NCBI GenBank assembly: GCA_021234155.1
Contig: JAJEKV010000011.1
Span: 21,036,677 to 21,100,676, forward strand
Reading direction: 5' to 3'
Length of the DNA stretch: 64,000 nt
Source: Isoetes taiwanensis
Taxonomy: Eukaryota > Streptophyta > Lycopodiopsida > Isoetales > Isoetaceae
The translations under genes were made by a program, and so were the position numbers. Within the stretch, counting starts at the first letter, position 1. The number at the start of each line of letters is the position of its first letter. Shown here piece by piece: positions 1 through 12,647 of the stretch. The notes beneath the pieces were generated by a model, which ran no database searches, was not told where the DNA came from, and saw only the letters and a list, made by a program, of their open reading frames with translations.

Positions 1-153
1 ATGGAACATCCTTTCCAGTTGCATCCTACATAAAATAGGCAAAGTAGTTGTAAAGACATGGCAATCATTGTACAAGGAGACAATGCAAGTGTGGCACTGA
101 CAGTTACGGCAATGTCGTAAATGGTTTCCTCACCTGAAGCCATTGTCTTCCCC
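1..153 (-). other. possible coding exon cut by the left window edge
   Basis: On the minus strand an open frame of about 50 codons starts near ATG 143 (MASGEETIYDIAVTVS...) and stays open to base 1. A good 3-prime splice-site context (TTTGGCAG) sits just before base 153. The frame is hydrophobic near its end. I do not recognise the protein. It could be an exon of a gene lying mostly outside the window, or chance. Confidence 0.25.
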
Positions 154-2429
154 TGCCAAATCAAATAAAAGTATCAGTGTTGTGTAAGAGCAATAATTTG
201 ATACATGGACACTGATTGCCTTTGCCCAAATATGTTTACTATTAATTTCAGTTTCCTGCCCTAACAGCCATCCTAAAACTTAACTCTAACCAATCATATG
301 AAGTAAAATACATGACGATAAAAGGGTGAAATTTAGCTGTAGTAAAGCATAAAATTTTGGTTGATGCTGTCATACCTGAAGAAAACAAAGAGGATTAAAG
401 AAGCTTTCAGCAAATTTATAGAGGTGTTAGCTGTAATGGTGTCAAGATTTGTTGTACACCTCCTAAACAGTCTGTTTCCTGATGCCACAGACTTAAAATG
501 GTGTCTCGTTCCATTACCAGTTGTTGTATTGGTCCGAAGATGATCTATGAGAAGATCAATCTCCAAGTTGAGAACAATACTGAGATCAGTTTCCAAGTTG
601 AGAACAATACTGGAGAAGGTCCTTTCCTTCTTTAAAAATTAGGGTTCAATCCACACGAACTAATTAGGAAAATTTGCTTAAAGATCCTGCTTATCTGCAT
701 CGCATCCAACAAGAGTTGCTTGACAAGATAGAAGTAATGCTAGGACAAATGTGAAATCTAAAGGCTTAAGGACCAAGAAAAAAACAACAAGATTTCTACG
801 CAACATCCTTAGTGCTCTGCAACGCATCAATTGACTCCTCACCACTGTTAATTTTATTGCCAACAGGCTTTTCCTCCTCACTTATCTAGGTGTGTTTCCC
901 AGTATCCAAGCTGATCCAAATCACCTGGTGAAGGGCAGATGGTGATCCAGAACCGCACGTAGAGGTTCTTCATATGGCAGCCAAGCAGTCCCCTCACTCC
1001 CCAGCAAGGGCCGATACAACAAATTTGGAAATTATGCCTGATCCTGCTTGCCCAAAGCCATGTATGCAAGGTCTACGAAAAATGTTTTGAAGTAACTTGC
1101 ACATAATAACTACTACACGTAATTTTATTTGTTGGTGAAATTGCAGAATGAAAAGCACATCTCAAGTTGTATGGCCCTCACTCCTTACCTATGTGACTAT
1201 TTTAAGATTTTCAAGTTAGCAACTGCAACTTTATCAGGAATATAGCTCAACATGCTTCTCAATTCAGCAGATCTCTACAAGACCCCAAATTCTGGAACTA
1301 TATATACATTATACTGCGGAAATGGTAATGAACATAAGATATGGACTTACAACTTCGCAAGTGAAGCCCCTTCTGTAAAAATGGTTGCCCAAAGATGAAG
1401 AATTTAACCCACAAGCCACCCAATCTTTGTCTCTCCATCTTTCGCTATAAACGCAACATTGGGAAGCGGTCTGTCATGCAAGTCACTTGTGATTAAGAGC
1501 GATTCAATTCGATAGAATTCAGTTTGAAGTAAGGTCACCTGATTACCACGGCGAAGGAAGCGCACTGGTTGAGCAATGGAACGAAGTAATATTGATGGTG
1601 ATGGTGATGTGGAAATTCGGTAGAGTGACAGGAGGTAAGACGGGGAGGAAGAGCCAGCTACACACAACGACATGCTGCTCTGATCCAAACCAAATCAAGA
1701 TGAAAATTTTCTCCATCACTTTCCAAAAACACCCTACAATCATCTAACCTATGGGGGTTGCAGTTGAATCTCCGATTACCAAATGTATATAACTAATAAC
1801 ATTTCTAAAGCAGCATTTTATTAGCTGGTGCAGATAGGAGTTGACCTGGTGCACATGACAGGAGTCCTGTGTACCAAAATTGCGGGTAAGAACAGCTTCA
1901 GACTTGAATTTCTGCTAGCTGCTCAGTTGCATAGCAAATAGAAGGCACAGACAACATACCACCATAAACTTCATCCCCTATTTTTTGTGCATAGTTTTAA
2001 GATAAAGCTTCAAACCTAAACGTAATAAAAAAATGAGGTTTTTTTTATTGCATTGACCCCAATGCATTTTATTCTTTTTGGAAAAATAAAGATGCAAATA
2101 CGATGCAGCATTTGGTACATAGTGTATGTCTAAAGAAAAGAAAAACAAGTAAGAAAAAATGGGAAGGTCCGACGACATGCACAGAAGTAAAACAGGAGAC
2201 GTAAACTGAGCTTGAGATGGAACAGCAAGGTCAACACACATTTGTACTTTCTTCCTTACGTGGCATAGGAAAAGATAAGCCACATAATCATGGCATGTTA
2301 ACAAACATATTAAAATCGGATGGCCCAGGATTAAGCCTAAGGCTACTGACCCTTCTGCTTGTTCCTGTTATTCTCTCTCCATTCTCTATCTTTATTATCC
2401 GCCATGCAACAGCTAAACTTTAAAGTGAA
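154..2429. other. no secure gene; one unidentified open frame
   Basis: AT-rich sequence with short open frames only. The most gene-like is a minus-strand frame of 94 codons at 1404-1688 (ending KDGETKIGWLVG), which has no family I recognise and no clear splice partners. No RNA gene or transposon terminus was seen. Confidence 0.3.
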
Positions 2430-2680
2430 CCAGTCTATGACCATTTCCAAACATAAGGACTAAATTTTATATCTACCACCCATGGATGCACCCCAGTCTA
2501 TGACCATTCCAAACATAAGGACTAAATTTCAAATCTACCACCCATGGATTCATCCCATACACAATAGACAACAAGGCAACTTTTATCTGTATGACCATCT
2601 TTAATTTCAAATCTACCACCCATGGATTCATCCCATACACAATAGACAACAAGGCAACTTTTATCTGTATGGCCATCTTT
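2430..2680. repeat. nested tandem duplications
   Basis: Two overlapping duplications share the core ATCTACCACCCATGGAT. The first has a period of about 62 bp (copies near 2431-2492 and 2493-2554, starting AGTCTATGACCATT). The second has a period of 78 bp (copies starting at 2527 and 2605). The minus-strand open frame here simply repeats the same peptide and is not taken as a gene. Confidence 0.85.
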
Positions 2681-4350
2681 CTAAGGCCAAAAACTATCCA
2701 TGATGAAACTACAACATAAACCTCTATTCAAAACCCTCCTACAAATCTGCAAACGCAATTGCAACAAATGTTACAACACAACCATCAATCCTAAATAGCT
2801 CAAGTGACAGATAATCCACAAGCCTCCAGAAAGTCTCCACAAATCTGGACCCTAATTGATTTTTCGACAGCTAACATAAAATCTGGCTTCAACTGTTTCA
2901 TCCACTCAAAACTGGACCTAATTTTCAAAGATGATGAAGACCTTTAACCCACATGTAGATCTGCTTTACATGACCTGAATTTTCGTAATGGGCTGATCTG
3001 GCAAATGGTTTGGCGGTAAGATCCCAACCACAGGACAATGTAGAATGCAAGGAGTAAGATGAGCTTTTAGTTACTACAGACAAATAAGAACTTCATGTGA
3101 TGTAACCATTCGGTGAAAGCCTTGATTATAGGGGATCATTTAGTTGAGAACCTACACATCAATCTGCTGGAATTGCAGGCTTTAAACACATACTCCAGTA
3201 CTTCAAAGAAAAAAGAACTCCTAAAACCTGTTATCCCTCAAATTTTCATATAGTTGTCAGTTCTTTTAACATGCATGCCAGATAAATAAAGAGAACAAGA
3301 GTGATAGAAATTGTGAAGAAGAATGGGCTATAATTTGACATGAGTTGACAATCAGGAAACATGTCTTTAACTTCAAGGTATTTAATGACTTGCTTTAGCC
3401 AACTGCTTGCTTTTTCGTATCTTTAAACTAACCACCTCTTTTCTTCTGGAAATTGCACCTTTCACCTTGAAATTTATGTGCAAACATTTTAAATGCATGG
3501 TTTATTTAAGCAATATAATGTAATTCTGCATGCTTTTTCATCACCTAAAACTGGCATCAGAACTAGGGCTTCACAACCTCTTACTATTTATCCTTGCGAA
3601 GAAACAAAGCCTGCTAATATATGCTCTTAAGAGGCTCTGCGAAAAACTTCTCCATGCATAGCCCAATCATTTGTGAAAATAATTAATTAATGCCTCTGAC
3701 ACACTTGAAAACGATATCTTGCAAGTTACAATATGCACGTAGCTACCATATCAAGTCTTCACAAAAGCTACATTTTCCACCACATAGCAACGACAATGCC
3801 GGCGAACTTCCAATTGATTTGCATGCCATTTCCTTTGCAGCGACTGAGGAATTTAGTTTAGTCCGTCATCTCTCATGGGATCCTACTAGTAAATTTATTA
3901 AAGAATACAGAGCTTTCATTTCTTCAAGAAGCTTAATATCTTATCACCGCTTTCTATGCAAAATGTAGATAGTCCATTTTTCACAACGAACGGTCGCATT
4001 ATGGTCGAGTAAGTGCTTGATCAATTATTTGTTAACAGAGAATGACAGGCACGAAACACAATTGGACGCCACAATTAAGTGTAATGACAAGCAAGAATTA
4101 TACCTTTGATCAAGCAACAACTGACAGAGCTCCCGGTTCGGCCTCTGGAAGGAAATGATGGTCCAAATATGTGCACCAAATGATTCGAGTCCCAGAAAAC
4201 TATTAATAGGATTGTTATGTAAAGGTAAAATGTCAATTTTCTATATGGCTGTGCTACTTTAGAATTAGGGGGCCATTGGATTGCGTTGGTTGTCAATACA
4301 GCCACGTGGATGACCCAGCAGCCACCATCACTCTTCGGCCACATCCTCAC
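2681..4350. other. no gene recognised
   Basis: AT-rich sequence. A plus-strand open frame of 92 codons at 3690-3968 has no recognisable family and no splice signals that would extend it. This is the left flank of the PIF/Harbinger element that begins at 4354. Confidence 0.3.
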
Positions 4351-4353
4351 TGA

Positions 4354-4378
4354 GGGTGAAATCACACCACGCCCGTCC
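4354..4378 (+). repeat. left TIR of the PIF/Harbinger element
   Basis: 25 bp, exact reverse complement of 12260-12284, preceded by target-site copy TGA at 4351-4353. Confidence 0.95.
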
Positions 4379-4854
4379 GAAAACTTTTAAACCCTAAGTT
4401 CAAATAGTTTGTTGCCACGTTGGAGACTAAAATACGCAACGAATCACACTATGGCCGCCGAAATCCTAATCGTCAATTTGGCAGTGCCGAAGTTGTGGAC
4501 GGGGGATATTGCCTGCTGAAGTTGAGGCGATCCTCCATGTCAGCTTCTATCAACCATCGTGGAACACTTCTTGCGGTGGATGATTTCGAGCCAGAGGGAG
4601 AAATTTGGCGCCATGAAAGACTATAAACTGGAGTGCAATTGCTTTGGTGCCGTATAATCTCCAGGATTGTGAATTCCAGCATTTACTTCATGCCAGAGAT
4701 ATGTTCTGATCATTAATTCTTTCGTTCTCTGAATTCTTTCAATGAAGGGCAAGTCTGTTTACAGGATTTTGTGTAAGTCTAAGTCAAAATGCTTGTCTGA
4801 TTAATCTCATCACTCATCTCATCTCATTAATTGACATGATTCCTCCCTCCTTGC

Positions 4855-5940
4855 ATGCTCGTCAACCTTTCTCCAACTTTCATTAGTAATCTATTCTCAC
4901 TACCATTTTGTTTGATGTTCTATGTGCATGTAGATGGAGATGAGCCAACAGGATTTTTATGTACCGCACACAAAGAAAGCGATATTCAAGTGCTTGAGTT
5001 CTCCGCGAAACTCAACCCATCTAGTACCTTCAACATGTCCTCCTCGCCTTCTCGGTTCCGGCCAAAGAAACGGGTCGTAAAGCAACTCGCTCACCCATGA
5101 ATTATGTATTCCCTAACCAAATGATTCCACCTTTCATTAATCCAGTACCAAATAACACTGCTCCACATTTCATTCATCAAGCCTCAAATACTATTGTTCC
5201 ACCGTCCCCATTTCCACTTGTGCAAACAACACAACCTGCTTCAACTTCGAGCAAAGCCAATCAAAAGAAAAGGGGTCCAAAAGGTGGTAAAGAATGCGAT
5301 GATAAAAAAAAGCAAGCGATCCTACTATTGATTCGGGATCAAGGCGAAGATTCTGCTCCAAGAACATGGCCGAGCATCATGTCGTTGCTTTGCTCCATGC
5401 ACGAGGTGACATGATAGCGAGAATTCTCTGCTCCTCCTAAACAGGGTGTGGATTTATGGAAGAAGGTGCGTGCAAAGAGTAGTTCTTTGCATGTCCTGAT
5501 TTCAAGAAGGATTCCAAAGCATGTCGAAAAAAATTTCAGTATGTTTTTAAGCAGTATCAGAAAGATATCAGCTGGAATGCTTGTTCAGGCCACGATAGAA
5601 GGCAAACTTGCCCTCATTACAATTTGCTTGATTGCTATTTTGGAGAGAGAGCAAACGTAAATAAGCATGTTCATGCGGGGGCGATCGAAGTGGACGATAA
5701 TTGTGACGATGAAGAAGAAGAGCCTATCAAAAAGGAAGTAAAGAAAGAAGTACCCGAGCTTGGAACTGCAAAAAAGAAAGCCAAAGCAACTGCATTGTCC
5801 TTGATGGAAAAAGTCTTGGCCACTGGCGAAAGAGCTCTCTAAATCACTACAGCGCCATGAAGAAAATGAAGGTCGAAAGCTACACATCATGGAGGAAATG
5901 CAAAGGAACTTTGCTGCTTTCATTGAAAAGATGAAATGAT
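4855..5940 (+). pseudogene. SANT/Myb-like accessory protein of the Harbinger element, frameshifted
   Basis: In PIF/Harbinger elements a second gene encodes a Myb/SANT-like DNA-binding protein that assists the transposase. Pieces of such a protein lie in several frames. A proline-rich leader and KKRGPKGG followed by KKKQAILLLIRDQG lie at 5097-5414. GVDLWKKVRAK is near 5448. KACRKKFQYVFKQYQKDISWN, then SGHDRRQTCPHYNLLDCYFG, then an acidic and lysine-rich tail, run to 5842. The spaced aromatic residues and the DRRQTCPHY...YFG block are typical of SANT-like transposon proteins. At least two frameshifts separate the blocks, unless short introns are involved. With this partner broken, the element may depend on another copy for movement. 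Confidence 0.6.
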
Positions 5941-7091
5941 TTTATTTCTGCTGCTATTATTAATTTATGTTGCTTTTACTTATGTTTGCATTTTCTGTTG
6001 CATTTTCTGGACTACAGTCTCTAAGTGTACAAGTGGAGTTCTAGCATCATAATAGGAGACAGGCGGTTCTAAGTGTTACTCTGAGACAGGCAGATTGTTG
6101 TGTAACAGTGGTTTTGGTTATGGTAGTGCTAGTGAGTTGCTATAGTAGTAATATTTTAATTATTCTTTGCAAGTGAGTTACCTGCAGAAAGGAAAGAACG
6201 TGCTGGGTCAGAGAAGCAGAACGTGAATCTACCATTGTAAAAGATAACAGTCACCATCATATTTTTATTTGTATTTGGAAGCATTCAAGTACGTTCTTTA
6301 TTCAAGGGTTACTATTACAAGCTGATATATCAGATTTAAACAAGCAGATCTATGAATGATGCAAATGATGCAAATCTGGTAACAAGTCTTGAAACTCCAA
6401 CTCCAATTGGTATAAAGAATAAGCCACCCATAGTAGATGTTCCAGCTTTGGAATGATGTGCAGAGGGCCCTTCTTTCCTGATTATTTGGTGGATCTTGAT
6501 GCGCTTTAATAAGGGAACACAGTACCAGCCTAGGTATCCACTGATGATAAGGGAGGTGGAGCACCAATGGAGCACTTAACAGTAAAATCTCTATAGAAAC
6601 CACGCCTTAAAGCTAAATCTACTTTTTCTTTCACCAAACTGCTCTCTATGACATAAAGAATCATAACAATAATAGAAAAAATCAATTTGAAGCAACTAAA
6701 CATGGACAATTTTGCTGTAAATAGTAAGGGGTCTGATCACCCTAATGGTGATGAGTCTTCCTTAATGGCGCATTAATCATAGTGCACCGAGCAGCATGTA
6801 ATGGTGATACTCTTCACCAAATATGGTGCAGTGGCAGTCTTGAATGGCACACCACATCACCTTGAATGGATAGTTTGATTACCTTAATGACGCAACAAGT
6901 TTCTTTGCTGGTGTACTGAATATCCTTGTTGGTGCAGGGTCAATCTGAAATGGTTAACCCTTAGTATCTAAATGGACAACATCAGCACCAGAATGATTCA
7001 CTGGAATACCTTGATCAACTCACACATACACCTTAAAGGTGCACTTGAAAACCCCTGATTGTTCACAACAGAAGCTGCAATGGCGCTTCTT
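5941..7091. other. Harbinger interior, no gene recognised
   Basis: Between the accessory gene remnant and the pogo-like pseudogene I see only short open frames. The left boundary of the nested pogo element must fall in or near this stretch, but I could not fix its TIR or TA duplication by eye. Confidence 0.4.
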
Positions 7092-8425
7092 TTATCCTCC
7101 ATCTGCCTCGTAAATTAGACACACTTGTTGTAGGGATTCTGAAACCAATGCAGCCAAGTCCTCTTTACTTGGCTCTTTTTTCTCTTCATTAATGTGCAAG
7201 TGCATGAATCTTGACCTATTGTTTCTAAAGTGATACTTGAAGGAGCTGAAACAAGAAACGTCCAAGGGCTGAAGCTTATGTGATGTATGTGGAGGAAGCT
7301 GCAATATGTGAAGACCCATATCTTTAGCCTTTTGAATTGTGGCAGTCCATCACATACTAACAAATGTGGTCTTTCCAAACTGATTCCACCTGGTACATTA
7401 GCCTTAAAGTGATCTAATCAAGCATGGAACAATGCATCAGTTATCCATGCTTTTTTCTGATAAGCCATTACAGCACCAGGTTCACATCCTAAAAGCAAAT
7501 CAGAATCCCTCATTCTCTTTCCTTTAAAGACATACAAGTTTGGAATTTTTGCACCTTGAGCATTGACGCAACATAAAGCCGTGAGCCACTCTCTGTTTGT
7601 AGGAACAGTTTCAGTTACATTCCTCTTACCCCTCTTTGCAATAACTCTGCTGCTGGTTCTATTCCCTGCCTGCACACCGGTCTCATCACAATTCCACACA
7701 CGAGAGGAATCAATGTTAAGCTTGTCATAAATGTTTTTAAGAGTTGAGTAGAAGTTGGACATATTGGAAGTAGAGAGCGCCCTCATTCTGCAGACTTCCA
7801 CACATTGTCTAGATCTCAAAATCACTTCTGGATGCCTCCTTTTAAAACCTTGCCGCCACTTTGGCCCCGGCAAACCATCTTTGAAGGATGTCTTCCTATT
7901 AATGGTCATTTCAGCAACCCTTTGCCTCAGAATTCCTAAGTTTATTGCCATCCCCTCATCACATAACTGAAAGCACCATTGCACAAGGTCATTCTCCTCC
8001 TCACGAGTTAGGGCTTTAGGAATGGAGCCAAATTTGCTCTCACTGATTCCATAAAGATGATTTCTAACAGTGGTTTGAGGTATCCCAAAACGCCTAGCAG
8101 CTTCTCTAATGCTAAAAATTCCCGACTCTATGGATTCTATAGCCTCTTCCAACTGTTCCACAGTCCAACAGCCCCTCATTTCATTTCTAACTCTCTTCTT
8201 CCCAACTGGAATAGAAGCATTACGAGCTTTTAATATGATGGGGCGAGCTTTAAGAGTCCTTTTCTGCTTCGTAACAAATGGGTCACATGGAAGATTTACT
8301 TCAGATTGAGATACAGATTCAGGAATAGGAGCTACTGTTCTGCATCTTCTAAGAATCATGGTGGGAAATAAAGGAATCACAAGAAGCCAAATGGAAAGGA
8401 AAGCAAATAAATGAGCAGAATTCAA
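7092..8425 (-). pseudogene. pogo/CENP-B-like (Tc1/mariner) transposase, broken
   Basis: The protein cuts and joins transposon ends with a DDE nuclease fold and binds DNA through helix-turn-helix domains. The upstream frame (8425-7418; first ATG near 8359) shows a psq-type HTH around residues 87-127 (WTVEQLEEAIESI...REAARRFGIPQTTVRNH), a CENP-B-type HTH (about 138-200, PGPKWRQGFKRRHPE) and the first catalytic aspartate in WNCDETGVQ. A stop follows at 7418-7420. The frame continues to the second aspartate (LLVCDG), then shifts near 7320-7345 to the frame holding LPPHTSHKLQPLDVS, the usual third-aspartate block. One stop and one frameshift make it inactive. It lies inside the Harbinger element and in the same orientation as its transposase. 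Confidence 0.85.
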
Positions 8426-10430
8426 AGCAGATATAATGAGACCTGTCCAGCAAGTTTAAATCACATGCATCTCTCAAGCTTGAGCTCCCAAACACGTTCT
8501 GATCAAATGCAACCATGAGGACACTCTGCAGACCTATTTATACAGACAAAAAATCAGTGGAGGGAAGATTGAATGCATAAAAATCAATGGAGGGAAGATT
8601 GAATACCTAGAACTCGCATGGAGGGAAGAGATCAAGGGCTGAAATGCTGCCATCTCATTGATCCAACAAAATAAGGGTTGGATGAGCATCCAACTCATCA
8701 ATCCACCAAACCAGTGGCAAATGCAATTGATAGAACCAAAAAATTGTGAGCAATGGTTGCAACCATGAAAAAAAGGCATGGATTCTACCTCTGTTAGAGT
8801 AAAGCTCGTACCAGATTAGGGCCAAAACTGGCACCAAGAAGGTGCTCAAAATGCACCATCAAGGAGGTTAGATGGCCCAATCAGGGATAAGCCTACTCCA
8901 TTTGCGTCCGGATCCTACTCCATAGCTGGCAGGAAGCGCGCCATCGAGCTCACGACGGTAACCTAAAAAATCTGTAACTGCGCCATTTTGGCATTGACGT
9001 GGTTATATCTGGTGTCCACCTAGTCATTCAAGGCATCCACGTGGGCTACAAAAAAGCGCCAAAGGTGGGCATGTCACCATTGGTGCTCCACCTCCCTTAG
9101 TGGATGCTAGGAATGGACCAGAAAGGAAGAACAATGAATGGGGGCGCTGAATTAACTGCCATATGTTAAAATCAACCAAGAGGACTATGTATGTCAATAC
9201 TACGAACAAAATGATGGTAATGAGAAGCCCTCTTCTAATCCTGCAAAAAAAGGGCAATTGAAAAGAACCAAAACATAGACAACGGAATTACAACAGTACA
9301 ATCACACACATGTATACAAATGGTACAATGAGACGTGTGCGTACGCATGCCATATGTGCAATACCGTAGACACGGTAGTGCACAATCTATTAACACCTTA
9401 TTTATCAATATTCTTATACCAAACTTTCAATGCCCAATCTAACATATGTTGATAGTCTTCTTTTGTGTAATACGATCAGAAATTTGTGCATGTAGGACAT
9501 CTTCCCTTTATGAACATCTTCTGTATCAGAAGCACCACTAGACTTTGTATTTGCTTCCTCTGTAGACGGTACAGTTCTCCCTATCTCCTTTCTGTGTGAA
9601 TATAGCCTACAGGTTGCAAATCAAAGTTCCATGAAGGTTATGCTGCAGGAGTACGAATAACATGAGTAAACTATTCGAACTTTAGACTGCAGGTCAAGAT
9701 GCTTCATTGTCAGTGCAACAAACCTTTACATGAGAAATTCCGTGAAGAAGTATTTGGCACTTGTTAAGATCATCGCCCGTGACAGCATCAAAGCCCAGGC
9801 CTGTGTAACCTCGTTATGAACATAATCTTTCAAAATCTCTTCTATGCCATAACCATGGCACTAGGATGTTCAAATGCTCCTCTCTTCTGCTCTTATTTTC
9901 CTTAACCACAACTTTGAGTTGTACTACAGGCATTTTTCTAGACAAATTTAACTTCATGTTTTAAGGCCATTGATGATAAGCTAGTGATAACACATAAAGA
10001 GAATCCCATGGTATAAGAAGGTTATTACTGAAGGTATGTGGTGGTAACCGAAACCTCCAACAGTCTACCTCCATGTCTTTCAATGCAGAGACTAAGTCCT
10101 CTGCCCCTGCAATTACAACCTTACCAGCTCCAGGAACTATTTCCAAGCTAGAACAGATCATTTTACAGACTTAAGGTCAGCAAATTTGTCAATCAAGGGC
10201 AATATAATTGAACTTCTTACTCAACTGCAGATACATTCAAAAGTATGCAGACAATAAAACATTTCAGATAATTAGAAATCAGATTAAAAGTGCACTACCA
10301 AGTGCTACAAACTACAACTGTAATAAAGCAAATTGCACTAACCAGTGCTACAACTTAAGAAAATTAATTTACCAAATGAATTATATCCTCATTCCAGCAA
10401 CAAATAAAATTGAACAAACAGTACTATTTT
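8426..10430. other. Harbinger interior, no gene recognised
   Basis: AT-rich sequence without a convincing coding frame. Sequence near 8521-8620 contains a short direct repeat (AATCAATGGAGGGAAGATTGAAT, copies at about 8552 and 8582, each under 30 bp). The right edge of the nested pogo element should lie in the first few hundred bases. Confidence 0.4.
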
Positions 10431-11963
10431 TCATTCTTCTTCTGATGTATCAGACTCCTGGAATTCAAAGAAGCTATGCTTTTCAATGAGTTCGTCGCTT
10501 TTGTTTTCAAATAGAGCTTTTGCTATCACATTTCTCCTTGTGGCATCACCGCCAACGACAATATGAGACTGTGAGCTATAAGATACATCACTTTCACTAT
10601 CCATTGTTCTTGCGAAAGCTTCATCTGTGGTCAACGATGTCCCATGTAACTTGTAGATTCCATATTGGCAATACCTCATTGCCTCCAAATGTTGATTAGT
10701 GACATCTCCATGTCTGTTTCTCCGTCTCTTTGTACTTGCAGCCAACACCTTTTCATGTGCAATAGATGCTTCTAGCTCATGCCTTGCTTCTTTTGCCCAG
10801 TTCTCTTCAAACCTATCACCATGAGTAATGCAAATATTATGCAACACAAGACACGCTGATACGACATGAACTGTATTTTCTAAGTGCATGTCGTTCCTCT
10901 TCAATAGTATCCTGAACCTGGCTTTCAGACGTCCAAAAGCCTGCTCTACTGGCATTCTTGTGCTAGACTGCACATAATTCCAGTAATATTCTTCTCTACT
11001 CAATCCGTCCTTATGTCCTTTAAAAGCACTCAACATGTAAGGGCGTGGTGGATATGCTGCATCACCGACAAGGCAGTAAGGTGCTATGTAGCCGTTCATG
11101 ATACGTTGCCCTGCAGATGAACGTTGGAATAACGTCCAACCATGGATGCTTCCAGGCCACCCAATATCGAAATCCCATATAAGACAATCTCTTGACACTA
11201 TGAGCTGAAGCAACAGGGAATGAAAACCCTTTCTGTTATAATAATCTTGTGGAGATTCCTGTGGTGCTATTATTGGAATGTGACTTCCATCGACTGCTCC
11301 AATAACAGAAGGAATACCATGGACACGCTCAAATGCCTCTGCTAAAGTTTTCATCCGATTTGGTGAAGGCCATTTAATATACAATTCTTTTAGTTTCCAA
11401 TTTACACAAGTAGCAAACTCTATAGTGGCTTGTTGCGCAGTTGCGAATCCAACACGGAAAAAATCTGCTATACCTAGCAATGTGTCACCGGTAGCTAGCC
11501 TACTCAAAGCTATCATAATTTTAGTTTCAACTGGTATAGCTGTCCTGAACTTGGTATCTTGTCTTACCATTAGCGGCCCTAACTCGTGGCATAAGTACTG
11601 GAATGTTGCTTTAGAGATTCGCAACCTCTTTTTGAAATCTAAATCAGTATAGGTCTGCAGTAGCACCTGATCCAATCCAATGCCTCTGTCATACATCCAA
11701 AACCGCCTTGGAGTGTTTGCTCTAGTAATGGATGAACCAAATGATGAGAAAAGAGTCATTACTGCTCTCAACCAAGCTATAGCCCTCACATACAATTGGT
11801 AGGAATCGTCACTAACACATAATTGTTTCATTTGAAGCAGCAATAAAAAAAACATTCCCATTTTCATAATTACTTCAGCTCTACTACCTCCACCAGTGTC
11901 TTCTGATAATCCCAAAACTTGTATCTCATTTGGAGAATGTGGATTGCATATGCCTTGCTCCAT
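10431..11963 (-). CDS. PIF/Harbinger transposase (HARBI1-like DDE nuclease), uninterrupted
   Basis: A 510-aa frame with no stop or frameshift. It should excise and reinsert the element through a DDE nuclease that recognises the 25-bp TIRs. An N-terminal helical region (to about residue 200) contains the usual weak HTH block (ISKATFQYLCHEL...ALSRLATGDTLLGIADFFRVG). The catalytic domain shows GAVDGSHIPI (D225), VGDAAYPPRPY (D301) and VEQAFGRLKARF (E340), the motifs expected of the family. The usual HD of the YPGSVHD-type motif reads SIHGW here, a departure that may or may not matter. A charged C-terminus ends SDTSEEE. The ATG at 11963 is the first in frame. It lies about 300 bp from the right TIR. 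Confidence 0.92.
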   Translation of the reverse strand: MEQGICNPHSPNEIQVLGLSEDTGGGSRAEVIMKMGMFFLLLLQMKQLCVSDDSYQLYVRAIAWLRAVMTLFSSFGSSITRANTPRRFWMYDRGIGLDQVLLQTYTDLDFKKRLRISKATFQYLCHELGPLMVRQDTKFRTAIPVETKIMIALSRLATGDTLLGIADFFRVGFATAQQATIEFATCVNWKLKELYIKWPSPNRMKTLAEAFERVHGIPSVIGAVDGSHIPIIAPQESPQDYYNRKGFHSLLLQLIVSRDCLIWDFDIGWPGSIHGWTLFQRSSAGQRIMNGYIAPYCLVGDAAYPPRPYMLSAFKGHKDGLSREEYYWNYVQSSTRMPVEQAFGRLKARFRILLKRNDMHLENTVHVVSACLVLHNICITHGDRFEENWAKEARHELEASIAHEKVLAASTKRRRNRHGDVTNQHLEAMRYCQYGIYKLHGTSLTTDEAFARTMDSESDVSYSSQSHIVVGGDATRRNVIAKALFENKSDELIEKHSFFEFQESDTSEEE

Positions 11964-12259
11964 CTAGAAGTGATGTCTAATCAGGTAAATTGGATTTGGA
12001 TGATGCAAGAAGATAAAAAGGCTTAAAACTTATAAATTGCAAGGAGAAAGAAATTACCTGTGTTGAGATCATCTCTGAAGCAAAATCTCTATTCGTGAGC
12101 ATTCAGAAGAAGCCCACAAGAAGCCCATTGCCGCCAATTTACATCTGATTGCGTGGAGATGACTTTTTGAATTTAGGCATGCTGTAGTGTGATGAGGCCC
12201 GTCCGAAAATAAGGTTTCTTGCGTTTTTCCCCGCCCTTGTATGCCACGTATTTAATTTT

Positions 12260-12284
12260 GGACGGGCGTGGTGTGATTTCACCC
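12260..12284 (-). repeat. right TIR of the PIF/Harbinger element
   Basis: 25 bp, reverse complement of the left TIR, followed by target-site copy TGA at 12285-12287. Confidence 0.95.
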
Positions 12285-12287
12285 TGA

Positions 12288-12647
12288 ATATGTAATGATT
12301 AATGCTAACTACAAAAATTTGTCGCGGCGGCCTTTGCTACTATCGCTTTGTACTTTTTAGTCTGTGCATTGATAGATATATGATATCATGTTGACCATGA
12401 AGGTTGGTTGACATTAAAGGGCGACTAGGGGGGGTTCAAAATTTTCTATTAAAGTTAAAAATATTAATTTGATAAAGTGGATGCACGCAAATCCTTGGTC
12501 AAAATTTTGTGAAAATATGGCAAAATCTGACAAATTATGGGTGTTTGTCTCAAAAATCTGATAAATACATATAAAAGACATCATTTTTACTGGTCAGCAC
12601 AAAATCTAAATTCAAGGCTTGGGTGATGATAACCAAATGAGACAATA
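12288..12647. other. intergenic; contains an ACTACAAAAATTTGTCGCGG motif
   Basis: No gene. At about 12308-12332 a CTACAAAAATTTGTCGCGGC motif resembles a CACTA-type terminus and recurs in similar form near 57160, 57340 and 61300. Confidence 0.35.

Larger units (their letters stand above)
4354..12284 (-). mobile_element. PIF/Harbinger DNA transposon, complete, with a nested pogo-like copy
   Basis: The ends are 25-bp perfect terminal inverted repeats: 4354-4378 (starts GGGTGAAATCACACC) and 12260-12284. They are flanked by the 3-bp direct repeat TGA at 4351-4353 and 12285-12287, which fits the 3-bp target-site duplication of the superfamily. Inside are the two genes expected of PIF/Harbinger: a DDE transposase (10431-11963, minus) and a SANT/Myb-like accessory gene (about 4855-5940, plus, decayed), facing each other. 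The 7.9-kb length is inflated by foreign sequence, including a pogo-like transposase pseudogene at 7092-8425. The strand given is that of the transposase. A further GCCCGTCCGAAAA motif at about 12199-12212 resembles the inner part of the TIR. Confidence 0.93.
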
